DNA of 64,000 nucleotides from NCBI RefSeq assembly GCF_900095735.1, contig NZ_FNLO01000006.1, positions 248,001-312,000 on the forward strand. Direction: 5' to 3'. Below, piece by piece: positions 1 through 9,011 of the stretch (positions are counted from its first letter, which is position 1; each line of letters starts with the position of its first letter). Source of the DNA: Chitinasiproducens palmae (GTDB taxonomy: Bacteria > Pseudomonadota > Gammaproteobacteria > Burkholderiales > Burkholderiaceae). The notes below the pieces were generated by a model that made no database searches, had not been told where the DNA came from, and saw nothing but the letters and a program-made list of their open reading frames with translations. The translations under genes and the position numbers were made by a program.

Positions 1-379
1 CGTGAAGCAGGCGATTGCCGATCTCAAGGGCGCTACGCCGGACCAGGATGCCGGTATCAAGATCGTGTTGCGCGCATTGGAGGAGCCGCTGCGTCAGATC
101 GTGGCGAACGCCGGCGAGGAAGCCAGTGTCGTGGTCGGCAGAGTTGCCGAAGGCAGCGGCAACTTCGGTTACAACGCGGCGACCGGCGAGTATGGCGACC
201 TGGTCGAATCCGGCGTGCTCGATCCGACCAAGGTGACGCGCACGGCATTGCAGAACGCCGCGTCGGTCGCCGGCCTGTTGCTCACCACCGATGCGACCGT
301 CCACGAGGCATCGAAGGACTCCGCCACGCCCTCGGCGCCGGGCGGGCCGGGCGCGGCGGGCGGCGGTTTCGACTTCTGA
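1..379 (+). CDS. groL: Chaperonin GroEL, C-terminal fragment (cut by window edge)
   Basis: This is the last 125 residues of a 60-kDa chaperonin, the ATP-driven folding cage of the cytosol. The sequence matches the equatorial-domain C-terminus: [54 protein letters not shown]. The gene begins upstream of the window. The tail is unusual. Instead of the GGM-repeat ending of housekeeping GroEL (GGMGGM-type) it ends [24 protein letters not shown] with no methionine, which suggests a secondary GroEL paralogue. Burkholderiales commonly carry several groEL copies; that this is a secondary one is inference. Confidence 0.97.
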   Translation, partial: VKQAIADLKGATPDQDAGIKIVLRALEEPLRQIVANAGEEASVVVGRVAEGSGNFGYNAATGEYGDLVESGVLDPTKVTRTALQNAASVAGLLLTTDATVHEASKDSATPSAPGGPGAAGGGFDF

Positions 380-953
380 TCAGGGCGCGCCGACACTGCT
401 GCGAGGGGCCCTGCACCGCAGGGCCGGTGCAATCCGTGCCCACCGGACCGTTGTCGCGAGACTGCCGGCGACTGACTGCGGGCGACTGCGGTGGGCGACT
501 GCGGCGAGTTTCCGCTGGCCCCCCGTCTATGTCGGAGCCGCTGGACTTGGCCAGCGCCAGTCAAGCGCTTCTCGGGGCTTCTCGCGCTTCTCGCGTCCCT
601 CGCTCCTTGCTGCGCGCCCGACACGCGGGCCAGCGCCACGCCGTGTCCGTTCGCGAGATTGCCGAGGTCGCCCGGCTTCGACTCGCGTGGCCGTCCCGAA
701 TGCTCGGGCGGGGTGTTCTCGACGGATCCGCGCGGCTCACGTCGTTTCACGCGACACGGCGATATCGGCATCCGTGCCGACGCGCCACGCGCTCATCGTC
801 TATGGAAGCTGGCTCCGACGGCGAGCATCATGGGCGACTGCACCGCTGTGGTCTCGCCACTTTCCTGGAAGCATCGACGCGGCGGGCTTCGCTACCGCAT
901 CCGCCATGCCAAGGCGAATGGCAGGACTGGCACACGACGCCGTTCGCTGCCCT
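380..953. other. Non-coding spacer between groEL and the lrp-type gene
   Basis: This is 574 bp between tail-to-tail genes. It holds the stem-loop at 407-425 and a 13-bp tandem duplication (GGGCGACTGCGG core) at 480-505. Open frames crossing it run antisense into the lrp-type gene or have arginine-rich, non-protein-like composition. I see no supported gene. Confidence 0.6.
407..425 (+). terminator. Stem-loop 28 bp after groEL stop
   Basis: A perfect 8-bp inverted repeat GGCCCTGC / GCAGGGCC with a 3-nt loop (ACC) lies just downstream of the groEL stop codon. No T-run follows, so it may be a Rho-independent-like terminator, an RNA-stabilising 3' hairpin, or chance in GC-rich DNA. Confidence 0.4.
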
Positions 954-1433
954 TCAAGACGTTTCGTCGTCGATCGGCACATGCATACCGGTCTTGATGC
1001 GGTCCATTGCGACCAAGGTCTTGAACGCCTTCACATTATTGTTGTCCTGGAACAGGCGGCGCGTCAGTTCCACGTATTGCGCCATGTCGCGCACCACGAA
1101 GATCAGCACGAAGTCGCATTCGCCAGCAACGTAGTAGCACTGTTGCACCTGCTCGCATGCGTTGAAGCTCTGCCGCATTGCGTCGAGCAGATCGGCGCGT
1201 TCGCTCTCGACCATCACCTCGACCACGATGGTCAATCCATATCCGACCGCGTTCGGATTCACACATGCTGCATATCGCTCGATGGCGCCCGCGTCGGCCA
1301 GTGACTTGAGCCGTCGGTTGACCGCGGCCGTCGACAGATTCACGCGCTGCCCAAGCTTACTCTGGGAGACGCGCGCGTCCTCCTGCACGGCGGCCAACAG
1401 CAAGCGGTCGTAGCGGTCGAGCTTGGCGGGCAT
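954..1433 (-). CDS. Lrp/AsnC-family transcriptional regulator
   Basis: This 159-residue protein has the standard Lrp/AsnC length. An N-terminal winged HTH spans about residues 5-60 (RVSQSKLGQRVNLSTAAVNR recognition region). A C-terminal RAM ligand-binding domain follows, containing the typical V-x-G-x-x-D element (VAGECDFVLIF). These proteins bind DNA as oligomers and respond to amino acids or related metabolites. I chose the start MPAKLDRYDR; an in-frame upstream ATG would add 20 residues unlike the family. The gene is divergent from the diaminopropionate cluster (126-bp gap) and most likely controls it and itself. Confidence 0.9.
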   Translation of the reverse strand: MPAKLDRYDRLLLAAVQEDARVSQSKLGQRVNLSTAAVNRRLKSLADAGAIERYAACVNPNAVGYGLTIVVEVMVESERADLLDAMRQSFNACEQVQQCYYVAGECDFVLIFVVRDMAQYVELTRRLFQDNNNVKAFKTLVAMDRIKTGMHVPIDDETS

Positions 1434-1491
1434 GGCGGTGACCGGAAGACAGGGTGGGCGGATCCGATAAAACGTTGCATCGGAGCGGGGC

Positions 1492-1505
1492 AATTTCGCG
1501 AATTT
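1492..1505. promoter_or_regulatory. Candidate Lrp-type operator in the divergent promoter region
   Basis: TTCGCGAA (1495-1502) is a perfect palindrome that extends to AATTTCGCGAATTT with one mismatched pair. It sits in the only AT-rich part of the gap between the regulator and the hydrolase gene. Lrp-family proteins favour imperfect AT-flanked palindromes; the assignment is inference. Confidence 0.35.
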
Positions 1506-1559
1506 TACCGCACGGCAGCGGATATTATTTCAGCCAACCGCCCGTCCGCTGGAGTCGCC

Positions 1560-2813
1560 GTGTCCCTGCCCGATCTGCATCTCGATACCGCCCGCCTGCT
1601 AGAACAACTGCGCCAGCTCGGCGCGGTCGGTCAGGACGCCGTGGGCGGGGGGCGGACGCGCATCGCGTTGACCGACGCCGACAAGGCGGGCCGCGACCTG
1701 CTGGTCGCGTGGATGCGGGAAGCGGGGCTGTCAGTCAGGATCGACCGCATCGGCAACATCCTCGGCATCCTCCCTGGCGCCGCCACCGCCAGCGGTCAAG
1801 GCGGATTGATGATCGGCTCGCACATCGACACAGTGCGACATGCCGGCGCCCTCGACGGCTGCTACGGTGTGCTGGCCGGTCTGGCGGTCGCACGCGCTTT
1901 TCGAGACGCGGGCGTCGTGCCGACGCGTGCACTGGTGGTCGCCGCGTTCACGAACGAAGAGGGCGCTCGCCATCAACCCGACATGATGGGTTCCTTGGTG
2001 TATGCCGGTGGACTGTCGCTGCAGACGGCGCTCGACGCGGTCGGAACGGATGGCAGCCGACTGGGCGATGAGCTGGCGCGCATCGGCTATGCGGGCAAGC
2101 TGGCGCCGGGCGCGCTCGTGCCGGCCGACTATCTCGAACTGCATATCGAACAAGGGCCCGTGCTCGAAGCGGAGGGACTGCGGATCGGCGTGGTGGAAAG
2201 CCTGCAGGGGATTTCCTGGCAGCGCATCACGATTACCGGTACAGCCAATCATGCGGGCACCACACCGACCCGACTGCGCCACGATGCCGGCTATGCGGCC
2301 GCGGCGGTCGTTGCCTTTCTACGCGAGCAGGTGGTGGCGGCCGCGCCCGCCTCGACGTTGGCCACCACGGGCTCGCTGCGTTTCGAGCCGGACGTGATCA
2401 ACGTGATTCCGCGCAAGGCGGTCTTCACGGTCGACTTGCGCGACCCGGACGAACCGCGCTTGCGCGCGGCGGAAGCCCGGCTACAGGCTTTCCTGGCGGA
2501 GCTCGCCGAGCGCGAAGGGGTGGTGATCGAGACCGAACGCCTCGCGCGTTTCGAGCCGGTGCGGTTCGATGGAGCCCTGGTCGGCGAAATCGAAGCGTCG
2601 GCGCAGCGGCTCGGCCTGTCGCACCTGCGCATGACGTCGGGCGCAGGTCACGACGCGCAGATGATCGCGCGCATCGCGCCGGCGGCGATGATCTTCGTGC
2701 CCAGCCGGGACGGGATCAGTCATAACCCTCGTGAGCATACCGACGACGACCAACTGATCGAGGGCGCTCGGGTCCTGCTCGACGTGGTCCGGCGTCGCTT
2801 GGGCGGCTGCTGA
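1560..2813 (+). CDS. M20 Zn-dependent N-carbamoyl-amino-acid hydrolase / allantoate amidohydrolase family
   Basis: This 417-residue cytosolic amidase belongs to the hydantoinase/carbamoylase branch of peptidase family M20, which removes N-carbamoyl groups (or hydrolyses allantoate or ureidopropionate). The two-metal ligand set is visible: GSHIDTV (His), ALDGCYG (bridging Asp), TNEEG (Glu), LHIEQGP (His) and GISHNPREHT (His). The lid/dimerisation domain lies around residues 210-330 (ITGTANHAGTTP). The start is GTG with GGAG five bases upstream. It heads a forward cluster with diaminopropionate ammonia-lyase, so a carbamoyl-diaminopropionate such as 3-ureidoalanine is a plausible substrate (inference). 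True allantoate amidohydrolase is the main alternative; no other allantoin genes are visible. Confidence 0.88.
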   Translation: MSLPDLHLDTARLLEQLRQLGAVGQDAVGGGRTRIALTDADKAGRDLLVAWMREAGLSVRIDRIGNILGILPGAATASGQGGLMIGSHIDTVRHAGALDGCYGVLAGLAVARAFRDAGVVPTRALVVAAFTNEEGARHQPDMMGSLVYAGGLSLQTALDAVGTDGSRLGDELARIGYAGKLAPGALVPADYLELHIEQGPVLEAEGLRIGVVESLQGISWQRITITGTANHAGTTPTRLRHDAGYAAAAVVAFLREQVVAAAPASTLATTGSLRFEPDVINVIPRKAVFTVDLRDPDEPRLRAAEARLQAFLAELAEREGVVIETERLARFEPVRFDGALVGEIEASAQRLGLSHLRMTSGAGHDAQMIARIAPAAMIFVPSRDGISHNPREHTDDDQLIEGARVLLDVVRRRLGGC

Positions 2814-3009
2814 GCGCTTCCAGCAAGGCCCCGGCTTTGACGTGTGCGACTGCGGTGCGAGCGGCAAGGCAGGCGCCAGCCCGTCGCGGCTCCCACGACT
2901 CGCGGACCCTCGCAGCGCAACACGCGCGCCGTTCGCGGCGGCGGCCCGTGCTTGTCTTTGGGCCAGGCCGACGGCGCTCAGGCCGGCGCGTCGGGCGCCC
3001 CGTCGCCTT

Positions 3010-3027
3010 TTCAGCCTGTTCAGCCTG
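3010..3027 (+). repeat. 9-bp tandem duplication in the 298-bp spacer 2814-3111
   Basis: TTCAGCCTG occurs twice in direct succession between the hydrolase and ammonia-lyase genes. The rest of this spacer shows nothing recognisable. It is one of several short duplications in the window. Confidence 0.7.
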
Positions 3028-3111
3028 TCCAGATTGGTCAGCTAGTTCGGCTTGTTCAAACCGCAATCGCGCAGCCACTCCGGTTTCGCTCTCACACTTG
3101 GATGACATCCG

Positions 3112-4374
3112 ATGTTCTTCGCCAATCCGCGTGCGCTGCGCACCGCCTACCCCGACCAATTGAAATCGCTGCTGAACGTCGCGACGGCAGACGAAGACGC
3201 GCGGTGGCTCGCCCGATGGGATGGCATCGCGCCGCACGCGACCCCGCTGCACACATTGACCGCCCTTGCCGCTGCGCTGGGCATCGCCCGGCTCGACGTC
3301 AAGGACGAGTCCGTACGCTCGTCCCTCGGCAGCTTCAAGGCGCTGGGCGCGCCGATCGCGCTGGTGCGCGAAGTGCTGCGCCGCCACCCGGCGTTGGAGC
3401 CGACCGATGTGCTGCGCGGAGGCTACGCTGACACGCTGCGCGATTTCACCGTGATCAGCGCGACCGACGGCAATCACGGGCGCGCCTTGGCTGCGGCCGC
3501 GCGATCGGCCGGCTGCCGTTGCGTGATCGTGCTGCATGCGCAGGTGAGCGGCGAACGCGAGTCAGCGATCGCGGCGCAAGGCGCGCAGATCGTACGCGTG
3601 GCGGGCAACTACGATGCGTCGGTCGAAGAGGCCGCGCGGCTGGCGGCCAGCAACGGCTGGCAGGTCGTTTCCGACACCTCGTACGAAGGTTACGAGTCGA
3701 TCCCGCGCGACGTGATGCAAGGCTATGGGGTAATTGCAGCCGAAATCGAAGCGGCGCGGCCGAGCGAACGCTACACGCACGTGATTCTGCAAGGCGGCGT
3801 TGGCGGTCTGGCGGCTGGCGTGATCAGCTACCTGTGGGAGCGTCATGGCGAGCGGCGGCCGTGCTTCATCGTCGTCGAGCCTCGGCAGGCCGACTGTCTG
3901 CTGCAGAGCGCGATCCATGGCTGCGCTGCGAAGGCGACTGGCAGTGTCGATTCGATCATGGCGGGCCTGGCATGCGGCGAGACCTCGCCGCTCGCCTGGC
4001 GATTTCTCGAAACCAGCGTGGACTGCTTCGTCACGGTCGACGACGCGCAGGCAGTCGAGGCGATGTGCGCGCTGGCCGGCGGACAAGGCGGCGACGTGCC
4101 CATCGTCGCCGGCGAATCCGGGGCCGCGGGCCTCGCCGGACTGTACGCGCTGCGTGACGACAGCGCCGGCTGGGCGGCGGCGGGGCTGAACGGGCAATCT
4201 CGCGTGCTTCTGGTCAACTCGGAGGGCGCCACCGCGCCGGCCGTCTATCAGAAGCTGGTCGGCATTCCCGCCGACGCAGTGTTGCAACGACAAGCACAAT
4301 GGCTGGTGCGCAGTGGCGGATGGCGCCAGGTGCCGCCGTTGGCGGCTCTGCAAACGTCCCGCGCGGGAGACTGA
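3112..4374 (+). CDS. dpaL: Diaminopropionate ammonia-lyase
   Basis: This PLP enzyme (420 aa; the YgeX/DpaL family is about 400) converts 2,3-diaminopropionate to pyruvate and two ammonia. It has fold-type II (tryptophan-synthase-beta-like) features: SSLGSFKALGAP with the PLP-binding lysine at residue 76, SATDGNHGRALA as the substrate-binding segment, and a glycine-rich phosphate loop LQGGVGGLAAGV around residue 225. The ATG start at 3112 gives the family-typical N-terminus. It sits between an N-carbamoyl hydrolase and an M20 deacylase, and its stop lies 5 bp before the next start. Together they imply stepwise removal of an N-substituent followed by deamination. Confidence 0.95.
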   Translation: MFFANPRALRTAYPDQLKSLLNVATADEDARWLARWDGIAPHATPLHTLTALAAALGIARLDVKDESVRSSLGSFKALGAPIALVREVLRRHPALEPTDVLRGGYADTLRDFTVISATDGNHGRALAAAARSAGCRCVIVLHAQVSGERESAIAAQGAQIVRVAGNYDASVEEAARLAASNGWQVVSDTSYEGYESIPRDVMQGYGVIAAEIEAARPSERYTHVILQGGVGGLAAGVISYLWERHGERRPCFIVVEPRQADCLLQSAIHGCAAKATGSVDSIMAGLACGETSPLAWRFLETSVDCFVTVDDAQAVEAMCALAGGQGGDVPIVAGESGAAGLAGLYALRDDSAGWAAAGLNGQSRVLLVNSEGATAPAVYQKLVGIPADAVLQRQAQWLVRSGGWRQVPPLAALQTSRAGD

Positions 4375-4379
4375 CCGAG

Positions 4380-5555
4380 ATGGATCCGATCGACGATTTC
4401 AACGGGCAACTGGTGCGGTGGCGTCACCATCTGCATCGCTTCCCCGAAACCGGCTTCAACGAGCATCGCACCTCGGACTACGTGTCCGAAGCCTTGCGTA
4501 TGCTCGGACTTGACGTGCAGCGCGGGATCGGTGGCACCGGCATCGTTGCCACCTTGCGCGCCGGGCGCGGGCCGGGCGTCATCGGGGTGCGCGCCGACAT
4601 GGATGCGCTGGCGATCACCGAAGTCGACACCGCGCGCCCGCATGCGTCGCGACACGCGGGCTGCATGCACGCCTGCGGTCACGACGGCCACATGGCGATG
4701 GTTCTCGGTGCCGCGCGCCTGCTCGCGACAACGCCCGACTTCGACGGTACCGTACGCTTCATCTTTCAGCCGGCAGAGGAGCATGGCCGCGGCGCCGCCG
4801 CAATGCTGCGAGATGGTCTGCTGGAACGGTTTCCGATCGATGAAATCTACGGCGCGCACAATATTCCCGGCATGCCGGCCGGACATATCGCGACGCGCGC
4901 CGGCGGCATCATGGCGAGCGAGGACAACTTCGTGATTCGCGTGCACGGCAGGGGCGGCCACGCCGCGCGGCCGCAGATGGCGGCCGATCCCCTGGTCAGC
5001 GCGGCCGAGATCATCCTGGCGTTGCAGACTGTCGTTGCGCGCAACGTCGATCCGTCGGACCCCGCGGTCCTCTCGTGCACGGAAATCCATACCGACGGCA
5101 TTCGCAATGCGATTCCGTCCAATGTCGAGATCCGGGGCGACACACGCAGCTACGCGCCGGCCGTTCAGGCCCTGCTGGAGCGGCGCATACGCGAGATCTG
5201 CAACGGCATCGCTGCCGCGCACGGCGTACGCTGCGAAGTCGACTACACGCATGAGTTCGTACCCACGGTCAACACGGCGGCGTGTGCGGACGCCGCGGTG
5301 CGCGCGGCGCAGGCAGTGGTCGGCGTCGATAAGGTGGATGCCAATGTCAGGCCGATGATGATCTCCGAGGACTTCGGCGCCTTCCTGAACGTGATGCCCG
5401 GCGCTTTCGTCTTCATCGGCAATGGGGCCGCCGACCGTCCCGGTGGCGTGCCCTTGCACAACAGCGCTTACGACTTCAATGACGCCATCCTGGCCACCGG
5501 CGCGCACTACTTCGCCGAACTGGTGCGGCAACGGCTGCCGAGCGCAACGCGATAG
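4380..5555 (+). CDS. M20D amidohydrolase (hippurate hydrolase / N-acyl-amino-acid deacylase type)
   Basis: This 391-residue metal-dependent amidohydrolase removes N-acyl groups from amino acids. Motifs in order: RADMDALAI, MHACGHDGHMAM (Cys and His ligands), QPAEEHGRG (catalytic Glu pair), YGAHNIPGMP, GRGGHAARPQ (lid-domain His), and LHNSAYDFND near the C-terminus. I chose the ATG at 4380, which is 5 bp after the ammonia-lyase stop and has GGGAG about 10 bp upstream; an earlier in-frame ATG at 4299 lies inside the lyase gene. Clustering with dpaL suggests its natural substrate is an N-acyl-diaminopropionate (inference). Confidence 0.9.
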   Translation: MDPIDDFNGQLVRWRHHLHRFPETGFNEHRTSDYVSEALRMLGLDVQRGIGGTGIVATLRAGRGPGVIGVRADMDALAITEVDTARPHASRHAGCMHACGHDGHMAMVLGAARLLATTPDFDGTVRFIFQPAEEHGRGAAAMLRDGLLERFPIDEIYGAHNIPGMPAGHIATRAGGIMASEDNFVIRVHGRGGHAARPQMAADPLVSAAEIILALQTVVARNVDPSDPAVLSCTEIHTDGIRNAIPSNVEIRGDTRSYAPAVQALLERRIREICNGIAAAHGVRCEVDYTHEFVPTVNTAACADAAVRAAQAVVGVDKVDANVRPMMISEDFGAFLNVMPGAFVFIGNGAADRPGGVPLHNSAYDFNDAILATGAHYFAELVRQRLPSATR

Positions 5556-5587
5556 GCGCGGCGCGGTCGACGCGAGGCGCTGCCATT

Positions 5588-5652
5588 GCTACCAGTGCTA
5601 CCAGTGCCGCCAGTGCCATGCATGGGGCAGGTCTGGCGCGAGGTCTGGCGCG
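5588..5652 (+). repeat. Two adjacent short tandem repeats between convergent genes
   Basis: GCTACCAGT is present twice plus a variant GCCGCCAGT (5588-5614). It is followed by a perfect 12-bp duplication AGGTCTGGCGCG (5629-5652). They fill much of the 182-bp gap between the M20 gene and the GMC oxidoreductase. No clear terminator hairpin is seen. Confidence 0.75.
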
Positions 5653-5737
5653 GCCTGGCCAGTTGATGAAACACGCGGACGTCTGCCGGTCGACGCAAGC
5701 CGTCGATGCGCTGTTGGACGCACTGGCTCGGCGCCGG

Positions 5738-7357
5738 CTAGGCCGCTTCCGCCGGCGTCCGGTTCAGGATCAAGTCCGCGCCTTTCTCCGCGATCATGAT
5801 GGTGGCCGCCTGCGTGTTCGCCGATGGTATGCGCGGCATGACCGACGCATCGACCACGCGTAGTCCGTCCACGCCGCGTACCCGCAGGGTCGGGTCGACG
5901 ACTGCGCCGTCATCGCTGCCCATCCGACACGATCCGACCGGATGATGCACCGAGTCGCCCTTGCGCCGACAGTAATCGAGTAGCGCGTCGCGTTCGACGA
6001 CGCCCGGGCCGGGTGCGTATTCGGCGATGGCGTACGGCGCCAGCGCGGAAGCGGCGAATATCCGGCGCAAATGGCCGAGTCCGGCGATCAACACGTCCTG
6101 ATCGTAGCGGTCCGACAGATAATTGCCCACGATCTCGGGCGGCGCGGCGATGTCGGGTGCGCGCAAGTGGACGCTGCCGAGCGAACGGGGCTGCAGCGGG
6201 TAGACGATCGCGGTCACGCCCGGCTCCCGCGTGAAACGTCGAGGGTGGCTGGCCGGGTCGAGCGCGCCCGGGGCGAACAGCACTTGCAGGTCAGGGCGCG
6301 CGAGGTCGGGTGTCGAGCGCAGGAAGCCGCCGGCCTGCATGGCGTTGTAGGCCAGCAGGCCGTCCCGACGCAGCGCGTAGCGCAGCACCTGCGCGACCAG
6401 CGCCAGCCTGCCTCGGTAGCGGTTGAGCGTGCTGCCGTGCCCAACGCGCATCACGACCGGCGCCTGATAGTGGTCCTGCACGTGTTCGCCGACACTCGGA
6501 CGGTGTATGCGGACCTCGATGCCAAGGTTTCTCAGACGGTCCGCATCGCCGATGCCGGCGCGCTCGAGAAGCAGCGCGCTGCCGACCGTGCCGGCGCAGA
6601 CCAAGACCTCGCGGCGCGCCAGCACGACCGCGCCCTCCGGCGTCTGCGACGTGCCGTGCAGCACCACGCCGCTCGCGCGCAGACCCTCGAACGTCAGGCG
6701 GGCGACGCGGGCATTCGCGCGGATCGTCAGGTTGGCGCGTCGCCGCGCACGCGAGAGATAGGCTCGGGCGGTACTCTGCCGACGGCCGCGGTGCACCGAC
6801 TGGAAGAAATAGCCCGCGCCTTCCTGCCGTTCGCCGTCGAAGTCGTCGTTGCGCGGCACGCCGGCCTCGGCCATCGCGCCGATGAAGGCGTCGGACAGCG
6901 GGTGGCGCTGCGTGCGGGAGAGTTTCAGCGGGCCATCGCCGCCGTGGTGCGCTGAGGCCCCGTCCGGATGCGTCTCGGCGCGACGGAAATAGGGCAGCAC
7001 GCCCCGCCAATCCCAACCGGTGCAGCCGGCGGCGGCCCACCCTTCGTAGTCGGCGGCATGCCCGCGCACATAGACCATTGCGTTGACGCTACCCGAGCCG
7101 CCCAGCACGCGGCCACGCACGTAGTCGATCACGCGGCCATTCAATGTGACCTCGGGCGTGGTCTTGTAGTCATAGATCACGCGCGGGTCGAAGGCGACCG
7201 AGTTGAAGCCGGCCGGCACGTGCAGCAGTGGCAGGCGATCGGGCGGACCGGCTTCCAGCAACAGCACGGTGTGTCGACCGTCGGCACTCAGGCGGTCGGC
7301 GAGCACACAGCCGGCACTGCCGGCGCCGACGATGACATAGTCGTATTCGGTACGCAT
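5738..7357 (-). CDS. GMC-family FAD oxidoreductase (choline/alcohol dehydrogenase-like)
   Basis: This 539-residue flavoprotein oxidises an alcohol, probably passing electrons to the respiratory chain. The N-terminal FAD-binding site is YDYVIVGAGSAGCVLADRL (GxGxxG), followed by LLLEAGP. The GMC signature region is VRGRVLGGSGSVNAMVYVRG around residue 80. The C-terminal active site carries SVHHPVGSCRMG (catalytic His) and IPSANTQAATIMIAEKGADL. I start at MRTEYDY; a TTG at 7444 overlapping the upstream stop would add 29 unlikely residues. It is the last gene of the nine-gene minus-strand operon, where it could feed the aldehyde dehydrogenase encoded just before it. Confidence 0.93.
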   Translation of the reverse strand: MRTEYDYVIVGAGSAGCVLADRLSADGRHTVLLLEAGPPDRLPLLHVPAGFNSVAFDPRVIYDYKTTPEVTLNGRVIDYVRGRVLGGSGSVNAMVYVRGHAADYEGWAAAGCTGWDWRGVLPYFRRAETHPDGASAHHGGDGPLKLSRTQRHPLSDAFIGAMAEAGVPRNDDFDGERQEGAGYFFQSVHRGRRQSTARAYLSRARRRANLTIRANARVARLTFEGLRASGVVLHGTSQTPEGAVVLARREVLVCAGTVGSALLLERAGIGDADRLRNLGIEVRIHRPSVGEHVQDHYQAPVVMRVGHGSTLNRYRGRLALVAQVLRYALRRDGLLAYNAMQAGGFLRSTPDLARPDLQVLFAPGALDPASHPRRFTREPGVTAIVYPLQPRSLGSVHLRAPDIAAPPEIVGNYLSDRYDQDVLIAGLGHLRRIFAASALAPYAIAEYAPGPGVVERDALLDYCRRKGDSVHHPVGSCRMGSDDGAVVDPTLRVRGVDGLRVVDASVMPRIPSANTQAATIMIAEKGADLILNRTPAEAA

Positions 7358-7440
7358 CGGAAAAAGAGGACTGCGGAACGGATTCGCTCGGCCGCGCGGC
7401 CGAACCGCCGAATGGCCTTGGCGGCCGAAGGTATCGATGC

Positions 7441-8973
7441 TCAACCCAGCAGGAAGGGATCTCGGCGAACGCCTTCGAGTTCGGTCCAGATGGTCTTCGT
7501 CTCCTGGAACTCGGCCAGCCCTTCCGGTCCGTTCTCCCGACCGATGCCGCTGTGGCCGAAACCGCCGAACGGCGCGAACGGTCCGACCGTCCGGTAGGCG
7601 TTGATCCAGATGCTGCCGGCGCGCAGTCGCAGGGCGACCCGGTTCGCGCGGCGCACGTCGGTGGTCCAGATACCAGCCGCGAGCCCGTAGCGGGTGTCAT
7701 TGGCAAGCCGCACGGCCTCGGCCTCGTCGTCGAAGGTCTGCACGCACAGCACAGGGCCGAACACTTCGTCGCGGACGATGCGCATGTCGCTGCGCACGCC
7801 AGTGAGAACCGTCGGCGCCACGAACAGGCCGCCGGGTTCGCCTGGACCGCCGCCGAAGGCGACTGTCGCGCCCTCGGCGCGGGCATCGGCGATCATCGCG
7901 AGAATCTTGTCGTATTGCGCGCGGGTCGCGGCGGGGCCCATTTCGGTGGCCGGGTCGGACGGATCGCCCAGTTTGATGCGTCGCGCTCGCGCGACGATCG
8001 CGCCGACCACGGCATCGGCGATGCCGCGTTGCACCAGCAGGCGCGAGCCGGCCATGCAGGTTTGCCCGGTTGCCGCGAAGATGCCCGAGATGACGCCGTT
8101 TGCCGCGTGCTCCGGCTCTGCGTCGTCGAACACGACTTGCGCGGATTTGCCGCCCAGTTCGAGCGACACGCGTGCAAAGTGGCCGCTCGCGGCCTGTGCA
8201 ATGCGGCGGCCGACCGCGTCGGACCCGGTGAAGGCGACCTTGTCGACGTCGGGGTGCGCGACCAGCCGTTCGCCGACGCGGCCGTCGCCGGTCACTACAT
8301 TAAAGACCCCGGCGGGCAGTCCGGCCTCGTGCGCCAACTGTGCGAACGCGGCGGTCGAGACAGGTGTGTGTTCCGACGGCTTGACCACGAAGGTGCAACC
8401 GGCGGCCAGCGCAGGCGCCAGCTTCCAGATCATCAGCAGGCCAGGCGAGTTCCAGGGTGTGATCGCCGCCACCACGCCGACCGGGTCGCGCCGCGTGTGC
8501 GCGACGAAATTGGGCTTGTCGCTGGGCAGGACCGCACCAACCGCGGAGGTGGCCAGCCCGGCGTAGTAGTGGAACCATTCCGGCAGGTAGCGCCACTGCC
8601 CGACCATTTCGCGATAAAGCTTGCCGTTGTCGGTGCTTTCGAGGCGCGCGAAGTGCTCGGCCTCGCGCGCCACCAGATCCGCCAGCTTGCGCAGCACCGC
8701 GGCGCGCTGCTGCGGCGTGCTTCGGCCCCATGGACCGTCGTCAAACGCGCGCCGCGCCGCGGCCACCGCCGCATCCACGTCGGCATCGGTGGCCGCGGCG
8801 GCGCGCGCCCATACTTCACCGGTGTACGGGTTGAGACTGTCGAAGGTGGCGCCGTCGCTGGCCGACACGAACTGCCCATCGATATACAACCGGTGAACGG
8901 CGGGCGCGTTGCGGTCGGCGGCGGTGAGGTCTGCGGGACGGTGCGGCGGCGTGTCGGGAGTGTGTTCGGACAT
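7441..8973 (-). CDS. NAD(P)-dependent aldehyde dehydrogenase
   Basis: This 510-residue ALDH-superfamily enzyme oxidises an aldehyde to its acid. The coenzyme site is ITPWNSPGLLMIWKLAPALA with FVVKPSEHTP. The catalytic glutamate is in SLELGGKSAQ and the catalytic cysteine in AATGQTCMAGSR. C-terminal oligomerisation elements (PFGGFGHSGIGRENG) are intact. I start at MSEHTPDTPP; the reading frame stays open upstream into the next gene but that part is not protein-like. With the GMC oxidase it could convert an alcohol to a carboxylate in this operon. Confidence 0.93.
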   Translation of the reverse strand: MSEHTPDTPPHRPADLTAADRNAPAVHRLYIDGQFVSASDGATFDSLNPYTGEVWARAAAATDADVDAAVAAARRAFDDGPWGRSTPQQRAAVLRKLADLVAREAEHFARLESTDNGKLYREMVGQWRYLPEWFHYYAGLATSAVGAVLPSDKPNFVAHTRRDPVGVVAAITPWNSPGLLMIWKLAPALAAGCTFVVKPSEHTPVSTAAFAQLAHEAGLPAGVFNVVTGDGRVGERLVAHPDVDKVAFTGSDAVGRRIAQAASGHFARVSLELGGKSAQVVFDDAEPEHAANGVISGIFAATGQTCMAGSRLLVQRGIADAVVGAIVARARRIKLGDPSDPATEMGPAATRAQYDKILAMIADARAEGATVAFGGGPGEPGGLFVAPTVLTGVRSDMRIVRDEVFGPVLCVQTFDDEAEAVRLANDTRYGLAAGIWTTDVRRANRVALRLRAGSIWINAYRTVGPFAPFGGFGHSGIGRENGPEGLAEFQETKTIWTELEGVRRDPFLLG

Positions 8974-9011
8974 GGTGGGGTGGGACGGTCGAACGGGAGA
9001 TCGGGACGCTG

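Noticed and set aside
427-1134. Plus-strand frame of 235 codons between groEL and the lrp-type gene
   Set aside because: It runs antisense through the Lrp/AsnC gene and its sequence shows no recognisable domain or ribosome site.
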